From: Gonapodya prolifera JEL478
Taxonomy: Eukaryota; Monoblepharomycota; Monoblepharidomycetes; Monoblepharidales; Gonapodyaceae
NCBI GenBank assembly: GCA_001574975.1
Contig: KQ965748.1
Span: 410,062 to 474,061 of the forward strand
Direction of reading: 5' to 3'
Length of the DNA: 64,000 nt
In this document: in pieces, positions 33,032 to 45,807 of the stretch
How the letters are laid out: every line of letters starts with the position of its first letter
How positions within the stretch are numbered: the stretch's first letter is position 1
The notes under the pieces: model-generated
What the model was told of the DNA's origin: nothing
Database searches by the model: none
What the model saw: the letters and a program-made list of their open reading frames with translations, nothing else
Made by a program: the position numbers and the translations under genes

Positions 33032-35625
33032 ATGACTGAAATAGCCATCCCAATGCCAGCACACTTGGATTCAACTACAGAAGGGACCGCTCGGTCGGTT
33101 CCAAAATCTTTTCAAGGTCACAGCCTTGCACCATCAGCATATGGCAGATCCCCCGCAGGCTCGGTTGGGACTTCGGGGAGCCTTTCGAGGTCTCTCAGAG
33201 GAATCACCTTCGCCCGAGAGCAGGGTGTTCTCGAGTAAGCTTCGAATGCAGGTTTTCTCTTCCACCCTCTGATCACCTGTTGCACTCGCCAAGCTTTTAC
33301 AACAACTTCCAATTTATTTCGCAAGTATCCCCCTCCCCTCTTTCAACATCGCCTTTCAACGTACACAGAGTAGGTTTTTTTCTCTGTTCGCTCTTCAATC
33401 CGCTATAATCGCTCAAATATTTCTCGAACATTTTCTGCAGCAATTTCACCCTGACTCGCCAAGAATCCACCCTGCTGCTTTCACCAGTGACTTCTTGTGC
33501 TGCGGAGTACATTTTCTAGACCTCCACGCGCTCACAGATCACTTTGACGAGCGACATGCGGTGCTCACACCGGATGGGACGGTTTTGGGATACGCTCTCG
33601 CCGACAACGATGAGGGCAGCGACTCTGGTTCGGTTTCCGGGGACGAAAATGAAGACGAAGATATCGACATGGAGTCTGCAGAGTCGGATGACGGGTCCTC
33701 TTCTGGTTCAGATGGCAGTGATGGGTGGGAGTGGGAAGCCGTCGACATGGATGCAGAGACCATGAAAGGCCTCACATCGCTCCTCGCACCACAACCTGTG
33801 CATGCATCCGAAACGTCCGGAATTCGAATTTCCGACATCGTACGCGGTGCTGCTCCCGATGATGCCGACCTTCCGTTCGCTTTCGACGACCTTCGGGAGC
33901 TCGCGTGGCCAGACACCCCTCATGCGCGGAAAGTCGCTGCAGCGCTGGCAGGAATGCGTCCGAGATCCCGAAATGCCCGTCAGAACACGGATCCAGACGC
34001 CGACGAAGAATGGGCAACGGAGGACGAGGAATCCACAGTTCCCGATGGCCTGGCGTCCCGCCCTCGCATAACACTCGATGCGGACCTTCTTGATCCCTCC
34101 CTCGCTGCCCTCTCTTCATCCTTCTCCGCGATGAACATCGTTCCTCCACCTGCACCACCGTCACCGCCCACCGCTCTTCTGTCTATGCTGGATGTTTACG
34201 CGGGAGATGAGGGTAGTCTCCTGGCTCGGCTTCTCGTGAAGGCAGGAGGATGCGCTTCCGATGTCAATGACTTTGACCTGGAGGATATTGGCGATCTCGG
34301 AGACTTCGATCTGAATGGAGTGATGGACGCGGCGGTAGACTTTGACGAGCGGTGGTTTGAGCAAAATAAGAAGAGCAGAAAGCATGCGAGACATTCTTAT
34401 GAGGTATGCAACGTGAAGTTAACTCATGCGGGGATGGCCATTTTGACCATGTTTTACTGTCTGTCGTTCACCATTGCAGAAGTCGCATTTTGAGGAATAC
34501 CACAAGCGCCGCCGAACATCCTTCCGTCACAGCCATAATGTATCAAAGCCCCTATCATCGTCCCCCTCGTCCTCCAAACATGCACACTCGTCAGAGCGAA
34601 AACAAAAGCCGAATCGCCCAAGACGAGGAATGCTACGAGAGGATGAAGAGGTCGCGCTGGAATTGCAGGTATCTTTCCCGAAAGATCCCAGAAGGGATGA
34701 TGAGGATGCAGTATCTGATGCTGAGGAGGCCCGCGGTAGTGACGCAGAGGAAGAAGATGACGTGCAGGTGGAAGTGGAAGTCGAGGTAATCGACGTGGAC
34801 GCCGACCCGGACTCGGTCGAAATGGACACCAATCCCCTCCCAGCGAGTGAACCCGTAACAAGTGTGACACGTAAGGATGCTGGTGTGACGGTCATCTCGC
34901 ACGAACTTGTCGTTCCTCTTGGACGGGGGTCGGGACTCGGGTATAAGGTGCTCGCTGATGGACACGAGATAAGCAGTGGGTCTGCCGAAGATACTCCGGA
35001 GCGCACCACGTCAATTAATGCTACGGAAGCTGTCGAAAGCTCGGTCGATCTTCCCTCCGCCGTCAGTATCGAGGCCATAACAGCTGCTGCTGCGTCTCTC
35101 GTGGCGGCCATTCAAGCCCAGCAGGCCAATGCTGCGAGCGCACAAGCGTCCCGTGCTGGACAAGGATCGTCGTCCAGCAATGCCGATAAGAAGAAGGGAA
35201 AGGGCGCGTCGAAAGAGGGAGAGAAGAAGTTCAAATGTACGTTCCCCGGATGTGACAAGACCTGTGAGTCACGTGTGGGATGAAGGTTCTGCGAGGTGCG
35301 TCTTCTGATAAAAACTGATCTACAGATAAGAACCCCAACGGCCTCAAATATCACGCTCTTCGTGAGCATCAAGTAGCCTCGTCCGACATGGCCTTGAATA
35401 AAATGATGCTGCAACCGTATGGATGCACCGTTGTTGGTTGTGATCGACGCTATCGAAATCAGGGTGGTCTTAAGTATCACCTTGAACATGGTGAGTGAAA
35501 GTCCGGATCTGTTTCTTACCGCGTCATAATGATCAATTCCTCACTTTAATACAGCCCACTCCGCAGAACTAAAAGCGTACCTGCCGATCGATTTGTGTGA
35601 CGTCGACTCCCCAGACCCGATCTAG
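33032..35625 (+). CDS. Sfp1-like C2H2 zinc-finger transcription factor
   Basis: Five exons (33032-33234, 33326-34403, 34480-35263, 35326-35490, 35555-35625) join in phase to about 766 residues. There is an N-terminal Ser-rich leader. The first, atypical finger is CCGVHFLDLHALTDHFDERH. A long acidic region (EDEDIDMESAESDDG and similar) and a basic helix after intron 2 (KSHFEEYHKRRRTSFRHS) follow. Near the C-terminus two C2H2 fingers stand close together: FKCTFPGCDKTYKNPNGLKY with HALREH, split by an intron, and YGCTVVGCDRRYRNQGGLKY with HLEHAH. A split first finger far from a C-terminal pair is the Sfp1/JAZF1 layout. Sfp1 in yeast controls ribosomal-protein genes and cell size downstream of TOR. 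Whether this protein does so is inference. The acceptor at 33325 is chosen because it keeps the frame. Confidence 0.8.
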
Positions 35626-36149
35626 TACCATTGGCTTCGCTTGGGATCACACACACCTCTTCAGCAAGACGTCATGTATATCACCTCTCAACCAGCGCCA
35701 GTATTCTCTGTTGCTCCAGTTTCTCTCGGTTTTTGGGAGCAGCAATTGTTTTCCGTTCCTACGTCTGTTAGAATTTCACGCAGTTCTACCTCCAATATCG
35801 ACACCTGACGCGTACTGTTTGAACCCCTTATCCCATCTGAATGGTTCTGCGATGATTTCACGGAGCTTCTGAACGCCCGGCCAGTCACATAGAGAGACTT
35901 CCAGGGCGTGAGGAGGTGCGATAATTGCAGTTTCTTAGATTAGCAGTCATCGATGCACTTATGTCAAAACCAAAAACATTTCTTTGGATCAATTTTCGTT
36001 CGTGTTGAGTTTGGCAAGGAATGGGAGTTGGCAAGAAACAACCTAGGTAACTTGGCCCACATCCCACTTCGGTATCAATATGCGCTGAATGGACATATCA
36101 TTTCCAAATCTGCGCAGACGATTATGGCATCTCTTTTCGTACACCCGTC

Positions 36150-36514
36150 GTCGTAATTTGAAGGATTTGAGTCCGCACTCGGTGCAGAAGACAAGGAGTA
36201 CTTAAGAACACATCCAGATGTACGCGATTATTGGGTTGATCTAGTAACAGGAGAGATATTCCATCAGGGTATTCGTGGGTGAGTCTTGCGCCCTGGGCCT
36301 CTTTGGTGAAAATGGACAAATCGACACAAGAATTGTTCCTGTCACACAGTACGTCGCGAAGGGAGACACCCTCGTAACGTCAGCGCAGTCGGATAGGCTG
36401 CGGGAGCTTATTCCGACGTCTGCACTAATTCGAGTTGACGGAGGGCACCTCAGCGTTTTGGAAACAGTGTACAGGGAGTTCTTGGATATGAGCTTTAGTA
36501 ACTATGCACTCTGA
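36150..36514 (+). pseudogene. Alpha/beta-hydrolase-like C-terminal remnant
   Basis: Two neighbouring plus-strand frames read like the C-terminal part of a hydrolase. YLRTHPDVRDYWVDLV then GEIFHQGIRG lies in one frame. ALGLFGENGQIDTRIVPVTQ, KGDTLVTSAQSDRLRELIP and RVDGGHLSVLETVYREFLD (acid and His segments) lie in another, shifted by one base near 36280. No N-terminal half with a G-x-S-x-G elbow is visible upstream to 35626. I take it as a broken fragment. Confidence 0.4.
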
Positions 36515-36738
36515 AATACATTCGCAGGCTGACATTAGAACGTTGATTACATCATTTTTTTTGCCAAGATCTGTAGAAAAGATCCATTCAACACATGTCG
36601 ACACCGCAGTCAAATTCACATTACTATCTACGAGTATGCAATGTGGAAGCAATGAGACAGTACGGGGGGTTTAAGTGGGCGAGTCTATCGTTATCACAGG
36701 GCGGGCATGAATCCAAAATCACCGCCTTCTACCACAGT

Positions 36739-39700
36739 TCACCCGCTTTCCGGCTCATTTGCTCCGACTTCACTTTGGTTTGGTACATCTGGCTTCGTCT
36801 CTTGGCCGTCCTGTTGCACCTCACCAAATGTCGTTTCAAATTTCGAAAAGTCCGCCCAGTTCCCCTGATCTCCACCTCCACCTGCTTCACCGAATGAAAA
36901 CCCTGCAACACCACTGGTTGGTGACTCTGACGGGGAAGTTATAGGTGTTCCCGTGGCGGGAGTCAATACGCCTCCAGTCTGTACATCCAATGGCGTCGCC
37001 CCTGGAAAAGCGGCCTGGAAATCCGCCACCCACGCGTCACCCGATGTGAAGCTCGGCGAAAATGGTCGCGTAACAGCACTGCCGCCAGCGGAGGCAGCAC
37101 TGAGGAAACCGGAATCGAAGGTTGACGGCACTCCATCATTGGGAGCGGGAGGACCTGTGTCGAGATCGTCGTCTTCCTCGTCATCATCTTCGTCTACAGC
37201 GGCCTGTACTGTGCGGAGAGGAGACTGTCGGTGACGAGTGGGTGTCACAACAGATTGGTCTGGGGACGTAGTACCTCCCTGAGAAGATAAAGTCCCGGTC
37301 TATAAGGTGAGAGTATGTGAGTCGAGGTCCCCAAATGTTCCAAAGGACCGGCAGTTCCATTTCATCCCTCACCTGATCATCTGCAAAACTTGCCGTTGAC
37401 AGGATGGAAGCACTTCCAACGCTCAAGTTATCCGCAGATACGATTTTGAATCCCTCATCGACACCCTGCCCCACTCCTGAGTTCACCGCGTCCTCCAATT
37501 CGTTTGTCAGCCAGTCCCGCGACTTCCACTCCTTAGCGGACTTAGCGCCGCCTTCGCCCAACATAACGGGCTCTCCGGATGTGTCAGGTTCTAAATTGGT
37601 TCGGTATCCGATCTCTTCACCCTCGTCCGAATCTGTATCATCATCAGAGGACCAGCTCGAGCCAGCAGCAGCTGTCATGGAGGACATGATCGCATCTGTA
37701 GGGAGATCCGACACCATTCTCTGGACCAGGAAACGAGCAAACTGTATCAGCAAGAGAACTGAGAGCTGTACTTTGGTGAATAGTCGGCAATCAACGCAAC
37801 TCACCTGATCGGCTGTTGCATCGTCTCCAAACCCACCCAACCCCACTTCATCCTCCCCGTCGGCCCTCTTGCCTGACGCAGCTCCCACGTGTAGTCCAAC
37901 ATCCGCTTCCTCCAGCCCTTGCGCGTCTCCGAGATGAAGCCCTGCGCCGACTGGTGGGGCGGGACGGGACCCACCCAGTGGGGCGGTATCGCGAGCTCGG
38001 GTAGAAGGGAGGGTGATAGACGTAAAGTTGAGCCAGGCGTCCGATTTGAAGGAAGCTGAAAACCATTCGAGCGACTTTTTGTTAAGGCAGACCACGGTAA
38101 GGATTCATACTGGAGTGCTTACCACCACATTCCGGCTCAAGCTCCTCGGCGCATCGCTCCCAAAGCTTAATAACTTCGTCTGCCACATGGGTCAAGTGCC
38201 CCATATGACCGAGGCGGTACCCTCTCGGTTGTTGACTTGTATCAGATGAGGAAACGTACAGAGTAATCCATAGTCATCACATTGGACACTTTCAAACAGC
38301 TGTCGGTTTCCACTCACACTGCCCAGTCATTCCACCGCTGCGCTTCTCCAATCCTTTCCACGATCCTTCCATCGCCCAATACTTGGACGACCAGCCGCCG
38401 AACGGCTCTTTTCAGCTCTCCCAGCTTGAACCTCACGGGAGTTTGTACCGGAGGCGTTGGAAGGGGAATGGAAGATGGAGGCGAGCCAGGGACGAGTGAG
38501 GGATGCGTCGGGGTTGATGGGGACGATGGGGTTGGGAGCGAGGAAAGGAAAGTGTACGCGTTGAATATTTTGGCAACCATGTCGTAGACAACGGAGTGGA
38601 GAAGGTTGTTCCAGGGATGGGCGAAGAAGAGGGCCTGTGGTTGTGGGGTGGTAGTTCGATAAATTGCATAACCGCAAAAGTGACCACAGAATTGTAACGC
38701 ACCACACACTCCGCCACGACACCCTCGTTCGCAATCTCATCCAGCACTCCAACGAGTGCGTCTCCCATCGTGCGTGCCTCGGGCCACTCTTTGGACCCCG
38801 GGAGGTCCGCAAAGTCTCCAAGCGGTTGGAGACGCCAGGTCGCGAGCGCGTCCCAGACAGGAGACGAAGTAAGGAGATAGGACTGCACGGAAGGAATGGT
38901 CGGTGTGATTATTGTGGGACTGGTGCGATTCAAAGAGTTATACTCACAAGGTGGAGGATTTCAGCTAGCACTTCGCAGCAGCGCAGACGTGGGGCGCCGA
39001 GTGCCCCGCGTGAGGGAGGTGCAGGAGAAACGGATGGGGAGAGGTCAGTGGTTGCAATGGAGGCATCAGCGGAGGGAGTTGGATGAGCAGGGTTCGGGGG
39101 CTTCAAAAAGTCATCTAATTGGGAGAGTGTGGACCGCGAAGGGAAACGAGTGGCTCACCTCCACACCAACTGGTCCTGCGTGAACAACAACACCACCCCC
39201 AGGGGAAGGCCATCCGTTCTTCACCACCCCCGCAATCTCAGCAACCCTACCCTCCACGACAGCCACGCAGCCTGCGAGCTCCGACGCCAAGCGCTCCAAC
39301 TTCCCCTGGTCGATCCCAGGAAGCCCACCTCCAAGACCACCTCCGATGCACCCGGGGGTGCCGAGGACGTTCGCCGGTGGGGGAGGTCCGGACACCCACG
39401 ACCCCGCCGGACGCGCCGAGAGTGCTGCCTCGGCTGTTTCGACGTCGGAGCAGAGCCGGCGGAGGAGCTCCACGAGGAGGGGGGACGACGCCGTGAGTGA
39501 GGAGTGCGTGGGTGGTGCCGGGGTTGGCGGTTTCATGTGGGACGTCAGGTGCCACAGTGTGGGGACCGACTTGAGGGGTCGGGCGAGAGGGTGGCCCCCG
39601 AACACGGGTTTGGCGAAGTGTGCTACCGGGGAAGATGGGAGTTCGCCCGAGGTATTCGCACCCATGTCGTCCGAGGTGTCTATGGGTGGCGGGTCCGACG

Positions 39701-41002
39701 GGGGTGGTTGGTAACATGTCGCGACAATGTCCAGGAGGAGAGTGGACGCGCCGAGTGTTGTTGCTGGGGGGTTGGAAGGGCCAAGGAAGGAAACGAGGGA
39801 GGGGAGGATGTTGAGGGACGTCAGGTGGGCCGAGAGGCGTGCTGAGATAGGTGCGTCCGGGGACATGCTTGGTGGGGATGGGTTCGCTGCGGAGTCAGGG
39901 GTGGCGAGGGAGTCGATGTCGGGCGATGGTGGGTCCATTGCGGAAGTGTCCGCGGCGAGGGCGACAAGGCGGAGGAGGAGATCAGAAATGGAGGAGATGG
40001 AAAGGTGGGGGAGCAGGAGGGGGATGAGGGGTGGTTCGTGTCGGATGAGGAGGTCGAGGAGCTGGAGGTGACGATGGTGCGGGATCGTCGGTGTCGCAGT
40101 CGTACCAAAAGGGAAAGGGTTAACGACGCAGGGGAAAATGGCTGGAGCGTGGCTCACCTCCGAGCCGGGACTCCCCAAGGCAACCTGAACGACCCTCCCC
40201 CATGCACTCGCTCTTCCCTCATCGATCTCACTCATCCCCGCCTTCAAGAAGCACCAAAGATCGATCAAAATGTCTTCGTGAGAGCAAAGTGTGGTGGAAA
40301 TGTGCGGGTCCTCCAGGGAGAACAGTTCTGCGATGATGGGCGGGCGTGTCTTCCCCGGGTCGGGGTTGTCCTCTGACGCATCGATAGGTGCGTCGAACGG
40401 CTGCGGAGAAGGTGCTGGTGTAGGTTCCTGGACAGGATCGGGAGTGTCGGCGGCAGTTTGGGCTGCAAGTTCAGGTGATGGGGCTGCTGATGGTAGTGTG
40501 GGTTGTGGGTTGTTCTCTATTGGTGCCGGCGTGGTCGGTGCGGGATCTCCCAGCGAAGGCGACCCCGGCGCAGGTGGAATAGGAACATCAACGTTGGTGT
40601 TGGTGGTTGGTGGGGGTCCTGCCGTCGACAAGATTGTAGAATTTGGATCCACCGACCGTCGAACAACTTCGAGGAAGCGGCTTCACCCACCTTCCACTTC
40701 GCCCTTGACACATTTCACCAGCGTCTCAACTACTTCCTTTCTAGAGAGGAATCCCACGAGCCTCCCGTTCCCTGCGCGCACCTCCTGGAGTATGTCCGGG
40801 TCGTCCAACAATGTCCACAACGACGGCCCATCGGCGGAGTCCAGCAGCGACTCGATGGACGCAGAAGACGGCTGGAATCCAAATCTGCCGCGAGATTCGA
40901 TGCGGGTTCCGATGGGTTCGAGGGTGTTCGGTGTTATCCATGGTTCTGTAAGCCCACGCAATCTCTGACACGTCAATCACGCTCCACCGACCTCCAAAAC
41001 AT
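36739..41002 (-). CDS. SAPS-domain protein (Sit4/PP6 phosphatase-associated)
   Basis: A long, many-exon gene. Exon 1 is only 11 coding bases (41002-40992), giving MFW and the first two bases of Arg. It then splices to 40884 to read MFWRFGFQPSSASIESLLD, the classical SAPS start. Next come LLDDPDILQEVRAGNGRLVG, FLSRKEVVETLVKCV, LFSLEDPHISTTL and LLDLLIRHEPPLIPLLL. HPWNNLLHSVVYDMVAKIFN is the best SAPS marker, followed by RGYRLGHMGHLTHVADEV, an acidic C-terminal third and NWADFSKFETTF near the end (stop at 36739). Exons I could place: 40884-40691, 40618-40158, 40061-39159, 39100-38948, 38882-38703, 38634-38318 and 38235-38123, then about four more. The family binds Sit4/PP6 catalytic subunits and links nutrient signals to the cell cycle. 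The Pro/Thr-rich inserts in exon 3 are longer than usual. Confidence 0.88.
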
Positions 41003-41708
41003 GACGTGCTGCCCTGCGCGGTGCGAATCCTGGCGTTGCTCCCTTGATCGTCACCCGCCTTCGTCAGGTTTGCTGAACTGGTGTAAAACCAAGAGACCAC
41101 AGTAATAATACAAAAACCAGTTATAACGTGGTTGTCCCTGATCGTACCAGGGTTTCTTATCAAATTTTTTTTGATGTTTCTGATTGGGAGGTACAATAGT
41201 TCTGGCGGGATAGTTCTAGTTCCAGAAGGTTCAGACTCGTTCTCCTTTGACGGGTCGCCTTTGGATCACGTCACGCTTCCTACAGCACAGCCTCCCTGTC
41301 CCAGAATCCCGACGACTTGTATTTCAGTTGATCGGTAAGTTTTCCAGAGCTTTTCTTCTGTTCTGATATGCAGATGTCGCCCACCACCACTGGCCAAGAG
41401 AGTTATCAATTGGGGCCTGTTACCACAGTGTCAAACCACTGGCGTTGACGACATTCAAGAGCGTCCTAGAACTGACTGCATATTTTACTCCGGAGATTGT
41501 GAACTGTGAGAACGTCAGACGCTGGGATGTCATGTCGGAGCATGTTGTCATGGATGTTGAACTGAGCTGAGCAAATTTTTGGAGGCGGAGATTGATGCAT
41601 GAAGCGATACATAGTTGTGATCCCTGTACTACTCTTCGGCGCTCAAATCGGTCCCATTCTGAGTTCCAGCGAAAAAAGCACCCGCTCAATTACTTTTTCA
41701 AGAGAAAG
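41003..41708. other. Intergenic region, nothing recognised
   Basis: Upstream flank of the SAPS gene and 3' flank of the permease gene, both on the minus strand. It is A/T-richer than its neighbours (41140-41220), with no supported frame. Confidence 0.4.
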
Positions 41709-44016
41709 TTATGCGTATATGTGAAATAATAACACAACTGCGACACCTTCGCTCACACCAACCCGTGCCCCCTCCGGCTTCACCTCCAAAGTCTCCTCCA
41801 GTCGTCTGACCTCCTCGTCCGAGACGGTCTTCACGGGCCCCTTGAAGCTGTGCCGGGCAACCGCAAACCACCAGACGTTGACAAAGATGAGCACGACGCC
41901 GAACACGAGCGGGGCGAAGGGGAAGTTGGAGAGACTGGGGTCGACGGGGTACTCGGTCTGGTGTCGGCAGCGAGGTCAGTACTAAGCGGTCGTGGGACGA
42001 GGTCACTCGTAGGTTACTTACGGGAAGCATGAAGATGACGGACAGGAACGCCACGAAGATGACAGCGATCCAACCCGACACGAATGTCCACGAACCTAGG
42101 TTCCACGGTCCCGGCTTGAAGGTATCCTTCGCAACGGTGATACGAAGGGGGATGACGGTCTATGCAAAGCAAAGGTTTCGAACCGATAAGCATAGAACAA
42201 ATTTATACGGTGGATGTCACCACGTACAGAAATGAAGAAGCAAACCGTCGACACCGACGTCAACGCTGGGAACACCACGTCCGAGAACAGGGTGAAGAGT
42301 CCAAAAACTCACGTAAGGACTCCCGTGAGGCAAATAGCACGAATGGGGCTGTGGAACGTGGCGTCTAGAGACGGCGCACATGGTGAGACGAGGGGAGCGG
42401 GAGAAGGAACAGACGCCACTCACGAATGTAGTACCAGAAGGAACTGAAAGGGAGTGCTTGGTCTCTGACGAGAGAGAAGAACACTACGCGATACAATAAC
42501 ACATTTGAGCGGGATCATCTTAATCCGGCAAGAAATAAACTCACTCCGCGAAGTCACGACCACACTAGCGCACGCCGTCATCGTGAAACTGAAGAACACC
42601 ACAAGCAAGAAACCGGTGGTGGGGCCAGGTCCGACGGTGAGCAGCCAGGTCCTGGAGTTGTGGGTATCAGGGTCACTACTGAGCATATTCCGATTAGTTG
42701 AAAGGAGAAATTTGGACTCACTCGACATAGGGGTCGAACTCGCCGTTGAGGACAGCGTCGAGGTCTTGGATGATGAAGAGTTGGCATACCCACACTGATA
42801 CGGAGGGTCGACGACGTCGTGTATCAATTGATTCGTTTCAGCTGTGTCTGAACTTCAGTAACTACTCACGGAAGAATCCACCAACACCGCCAGCGATGAC
42901 GGTGAAGACCAAACTGGTGGTCGCCGAGGTGGTACTGTTGGTGGTTTCCTCAGAGATGTGCGAGGACGCATCTGGTTGTCGCGAACACGAAACAATAATG
43001 AGAATTCCCAGTTGTAGCATACGCTCGTTCAAACGAGCCCAACACCCACCAATTCCAACGACGTTCCACGCAGCGGGAAACAACCCAATCAGCGCCACGA
43101 GCGCCTTTGAGTCCACTTCAGTGCCGTTTTGCCACTCCAGGAAGACAAAGGACGTGTCGGCCAGGTTGTCCCGCCCAATGCGCGCCATGGGGTAGATGGC
43201 GATCACCATGGTGCCGATGAAGATGAGGTAGGACGACCATTGCGAAATGGTGGGGCTGTGGGTGGCCGAATGGGTGTGAATGGGTGTGAATGGGTGTGAA
43301 TGGCGTGTAGACCCAAGTTGACACCTTACTCACAGGTAGTTCTCTCCAACAATATTGATGAACGCCACAAACGCGACAATGGCCACGTAGAACCCGTACT
43401 CGACGTTACGAAGCTCCTGAGTCTCGGGAGCCCAGTCCGAGTTCAGCTGGCGGATGACTACGCAGAGGTATGCCGAGTGAGGCAACGTTGGCGATGTAGT
43501 TGAACCAGGCGGTGTTCCTGGATTCACAAGATGTGGGTCTTGATTCGTTGAGTAAAGGAGAACGATGCAAACGTACCACGCGGCGTACGGCCCCCACTTC
43601 GGTCCACCCACCCTCGCAGCAAAGTTGGAGAGACCACCCATGGTGGGCATGGCGGAGCACAGCTCAGCCATGGACAGCGCGACGCAGCAGACGATCAGAG
43701 TGACGGGCCAGAAGGACCACAGGACGTTGGGCTTTCGAAGAATATGAGTCGCGTTGGTAAGTAATGAATTGAGTGATGTACAGTTGGAACACCTACAGGG
43801 CCTCCTGTGTTCAACGCATATTTCATGGGCGGGATGTTCAACAAGACATACGTGTTTGTGTAGTTGAGCGCCCATGTCGCTGTCAAGGAATAAGGATGCG
43901 GCGGTGTCAATTATGAAGACTTCACAGGACACCAACTCAGTACACGCACTGAGCTTGTTGAACGGCCTCGTCGTCTCCTGCTTGTACCCGAGCTTTGCGA
44001 GAACCTTTGTGAAGAG
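41709..44016 (-). CDS. GABA/amino-acid permease of the APC family (5' end unresolved)
   Basis: Minus-strand gene with many small exons. It starts with the family N-terminal motif LAKLG then YKQETTRPFNKL. It continues through VALSMAELCSAMPTMGGLSN (helix 3 signature), FYVAIVAFVAFINIVGENYL, YLIFIGTMVIAIYPM, SLVFTVIAGGVGGFF, VVFFSFTMTACASVVVTSR, RDQALPFSSFWYYI and SGWIAVIFVAFLSVIFMLP. The last exon has FGVVLIFVNVWWFAVARHSF, GPVKTVSDEEVRRLEE and the stop at 41709. About twelve membrane helices are expected. The helix order and GYKQE motif match Uga4/bacterial-type amino-acid permeases that import GABA or choline-like amines across plasma or vacuolar membranes. Upstream of 44016 a TAG closes the frame, so one or more 5' exons are missing from this model. 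A 10-base tandem repeat lies in one intron (43269-43303). Confidence 0.8.
43269..43303. repeat. Tandem repeat, 10-base unit
   Basis: The unit tgggtgtgaa occurs three times in a row, followed by a partial fourth copy. It lies in an intron of the permease gene, so it does not affect the protein. It is probably a slippage-type minisatellite. Confidence 0.85.
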
Positions 44017-44863
44017 CTATGAGTCCCTGACTCGGAGGATATACGGTTGATGCCATGACCCACCACTGTGAAAGAAAAAGAACCAATGGCGTTTCATTGA
44101 CGAGGCATCGGCTAGTGAAGACTACAGAGCGACTAACCTTCATCTTCGAACGAGCGTTGAGTTTCCTATTGATCCGAAATCGACATCGGAGACATGACTC
44201 CGATTCTGCAGTGTGCCAGTTGGAAGTCGACGGCATCACTCACTGGCAGCCCAAGCACAGATCTGAACCATGCCATCTGTGAGGCTTCGCTCGGCGGAAA
44301 GATGGAGTGGAATCAGGTGAATAAGGGAAAGGGAGGCCGATAAGGATGAGATAAGACTGAGTGGCGGCCTCCCCCCGCACCGTTTTGACGGCAATGCGCA
44401 CGCATTGAGGTGACTCAACCAAATGAGACAAAACGCCCGCGAGAGGAGAAGAGGTAGATTCGGTCAAAATCAAGACGCCGAATTGATTTCATCGTTGCAG
44501 GGCGAGCAGGCGATGATTCTCAACATTTCTCGTCGGAATGAATTGTGGCCGCAGCTTCAGGGAAAGGAAGACCGAACGTACTAGACCAGAGCCCCCATGG
44601 TTCCTCCAAAGTTTTGTATCATGGACGTTCTTTCATGGTGGAGAGTCTCGTCGAGTACTTCGGTGAGGAAGTGGGTCCAAGCACTTATTTAAATTTCGTC
44701 AAGCTCTACAATCGTGCGCATTCAGCATATGTGACGGGTCTGAACGGCGAAGTGACATGCTGGGATATATGCCACTACGTTGAATACTCATTGCGGACCC
44801 CTACAGGAGGACGTGGTATTGAATACTCTCTCACTAGAACGACAACCATAAGCAATCGGGTAC

Positions 44864-45658
44864 TCACTCGCCACCGGGTATCAACTGAAACGTGGTGCGA
44901 TATATAGTCAAGTTGATGAGAGCCGTTGGAGGTGAAGAGGGGGGTCGGTAAATGGCCCAATAAGAACGTCGGAAAGTAACGAGGAGAGAACCGATGCATT
45001 TAGACATTCACACAGCGACCCAAGCCAAGCCCAACTCCAAGCATTAGTGACTAGCCGTACTGCATCCTTGTGGGCGAAATGTATAACAATTTTAAACTCA
45101 CCGCGCAGATGTTGTTCCCGTTCAGCAGAATCTGTGGAATCTTTGTTGTCCGACGAGCACCTGTGGCATCGGTCTCACTACAAAGTTGTCGAGAAGGAGC
45201 AACGGAGAGGCGTGGGGGGTGCGAAAGGGGCCAGGAGACAGTTATACGTTTGAGGAATGGTACAGCATCGAGGCAGAACGGCACTCCCGTCGACAGCCCT
45301 CCTCGTACTCTTCTTCCACCGAGCCGACGCAACGTGGCATTAACGTTTTCCATTTGACAGGCCACGATGTTCACATCTGTCCATCATCCTCTCCAACCTC
45401 AATGAACATTCCACCCCTCCTCACCACCCTGCCTCAACTCACTATTCAATCACATCACTCAACACCACATTCACATAATCGTCAAACCCAAGCAACGTGC
45501 CCACGAACTCGCGCTCCGATTTCATCAGGACCCAGATTCGGGAGGAGAGGCATTTGTCGATCAGTTCTTGAGGTGGGGGAGGAAAAGCGGTTAGTTGAGC
45601 GTGAGGAAGAGTGGAGGGTGGAAAGTGGCTCACCGAGGGGAAGGAGTTGCGAGGTCAT
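44864..45658 (-). CDS. LSM5: U6 snRNA-associated Sm-like protein LSm5
   Basis: Four exons (45658-45634, 45566-45443, 45177-45102, 44884-44864) join in phase to 81 residues. The product reads [20 protein letters not shown], then [20 protein letters not shown] (Sm1 motif with the FDDYVNVVL core), [30 protein letters not shown] (Sm2 with NGNN) and a final Glu. The last exon is only 21 bases, coding LIPGGE and the stop, after an intron of about 217 bases. LSm5 is one of seven LSm ring subunits. LSm2-8 binds U6 snRNA in the nucleus and LSm1-7 acts in cytoplasmic mRNA decay. The protein is a little shorter than animal LSm5, ending right after the Sm fold. The start is fixed by the short first exon, which restores the conserved QLLPLELIDKC. 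Confidence 0.95.
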
Positions 45659-45807
45659 GGCGGGTTTGGAGGTTGGAAGTGTTGTGCCGAGGTGTTTGAA
45701 TCCCGCCTTCCACTTCGTATTTACACTCTTGTCACTTTCGAGCATAAGAAACCGCTCACATACACAACGGGCTATCTGCCCAAACATTATCACTCGCATT
45801 TTACCTA

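Noticed and set aside
33235-33325. Using the ttctgcag acceptor near 33443 for exon 2 of the Sfp1-like gene
   Set aside because: It breaks the phase, while the acceptor at 33325 keeps an open, conserved-looking frame through the first finger.
44545-44907. A 120-codon plus-strand frame
   Set aside because: It runs antisense across the LSM5 last exon and intron, begins without an ATG in context and shows no motif.
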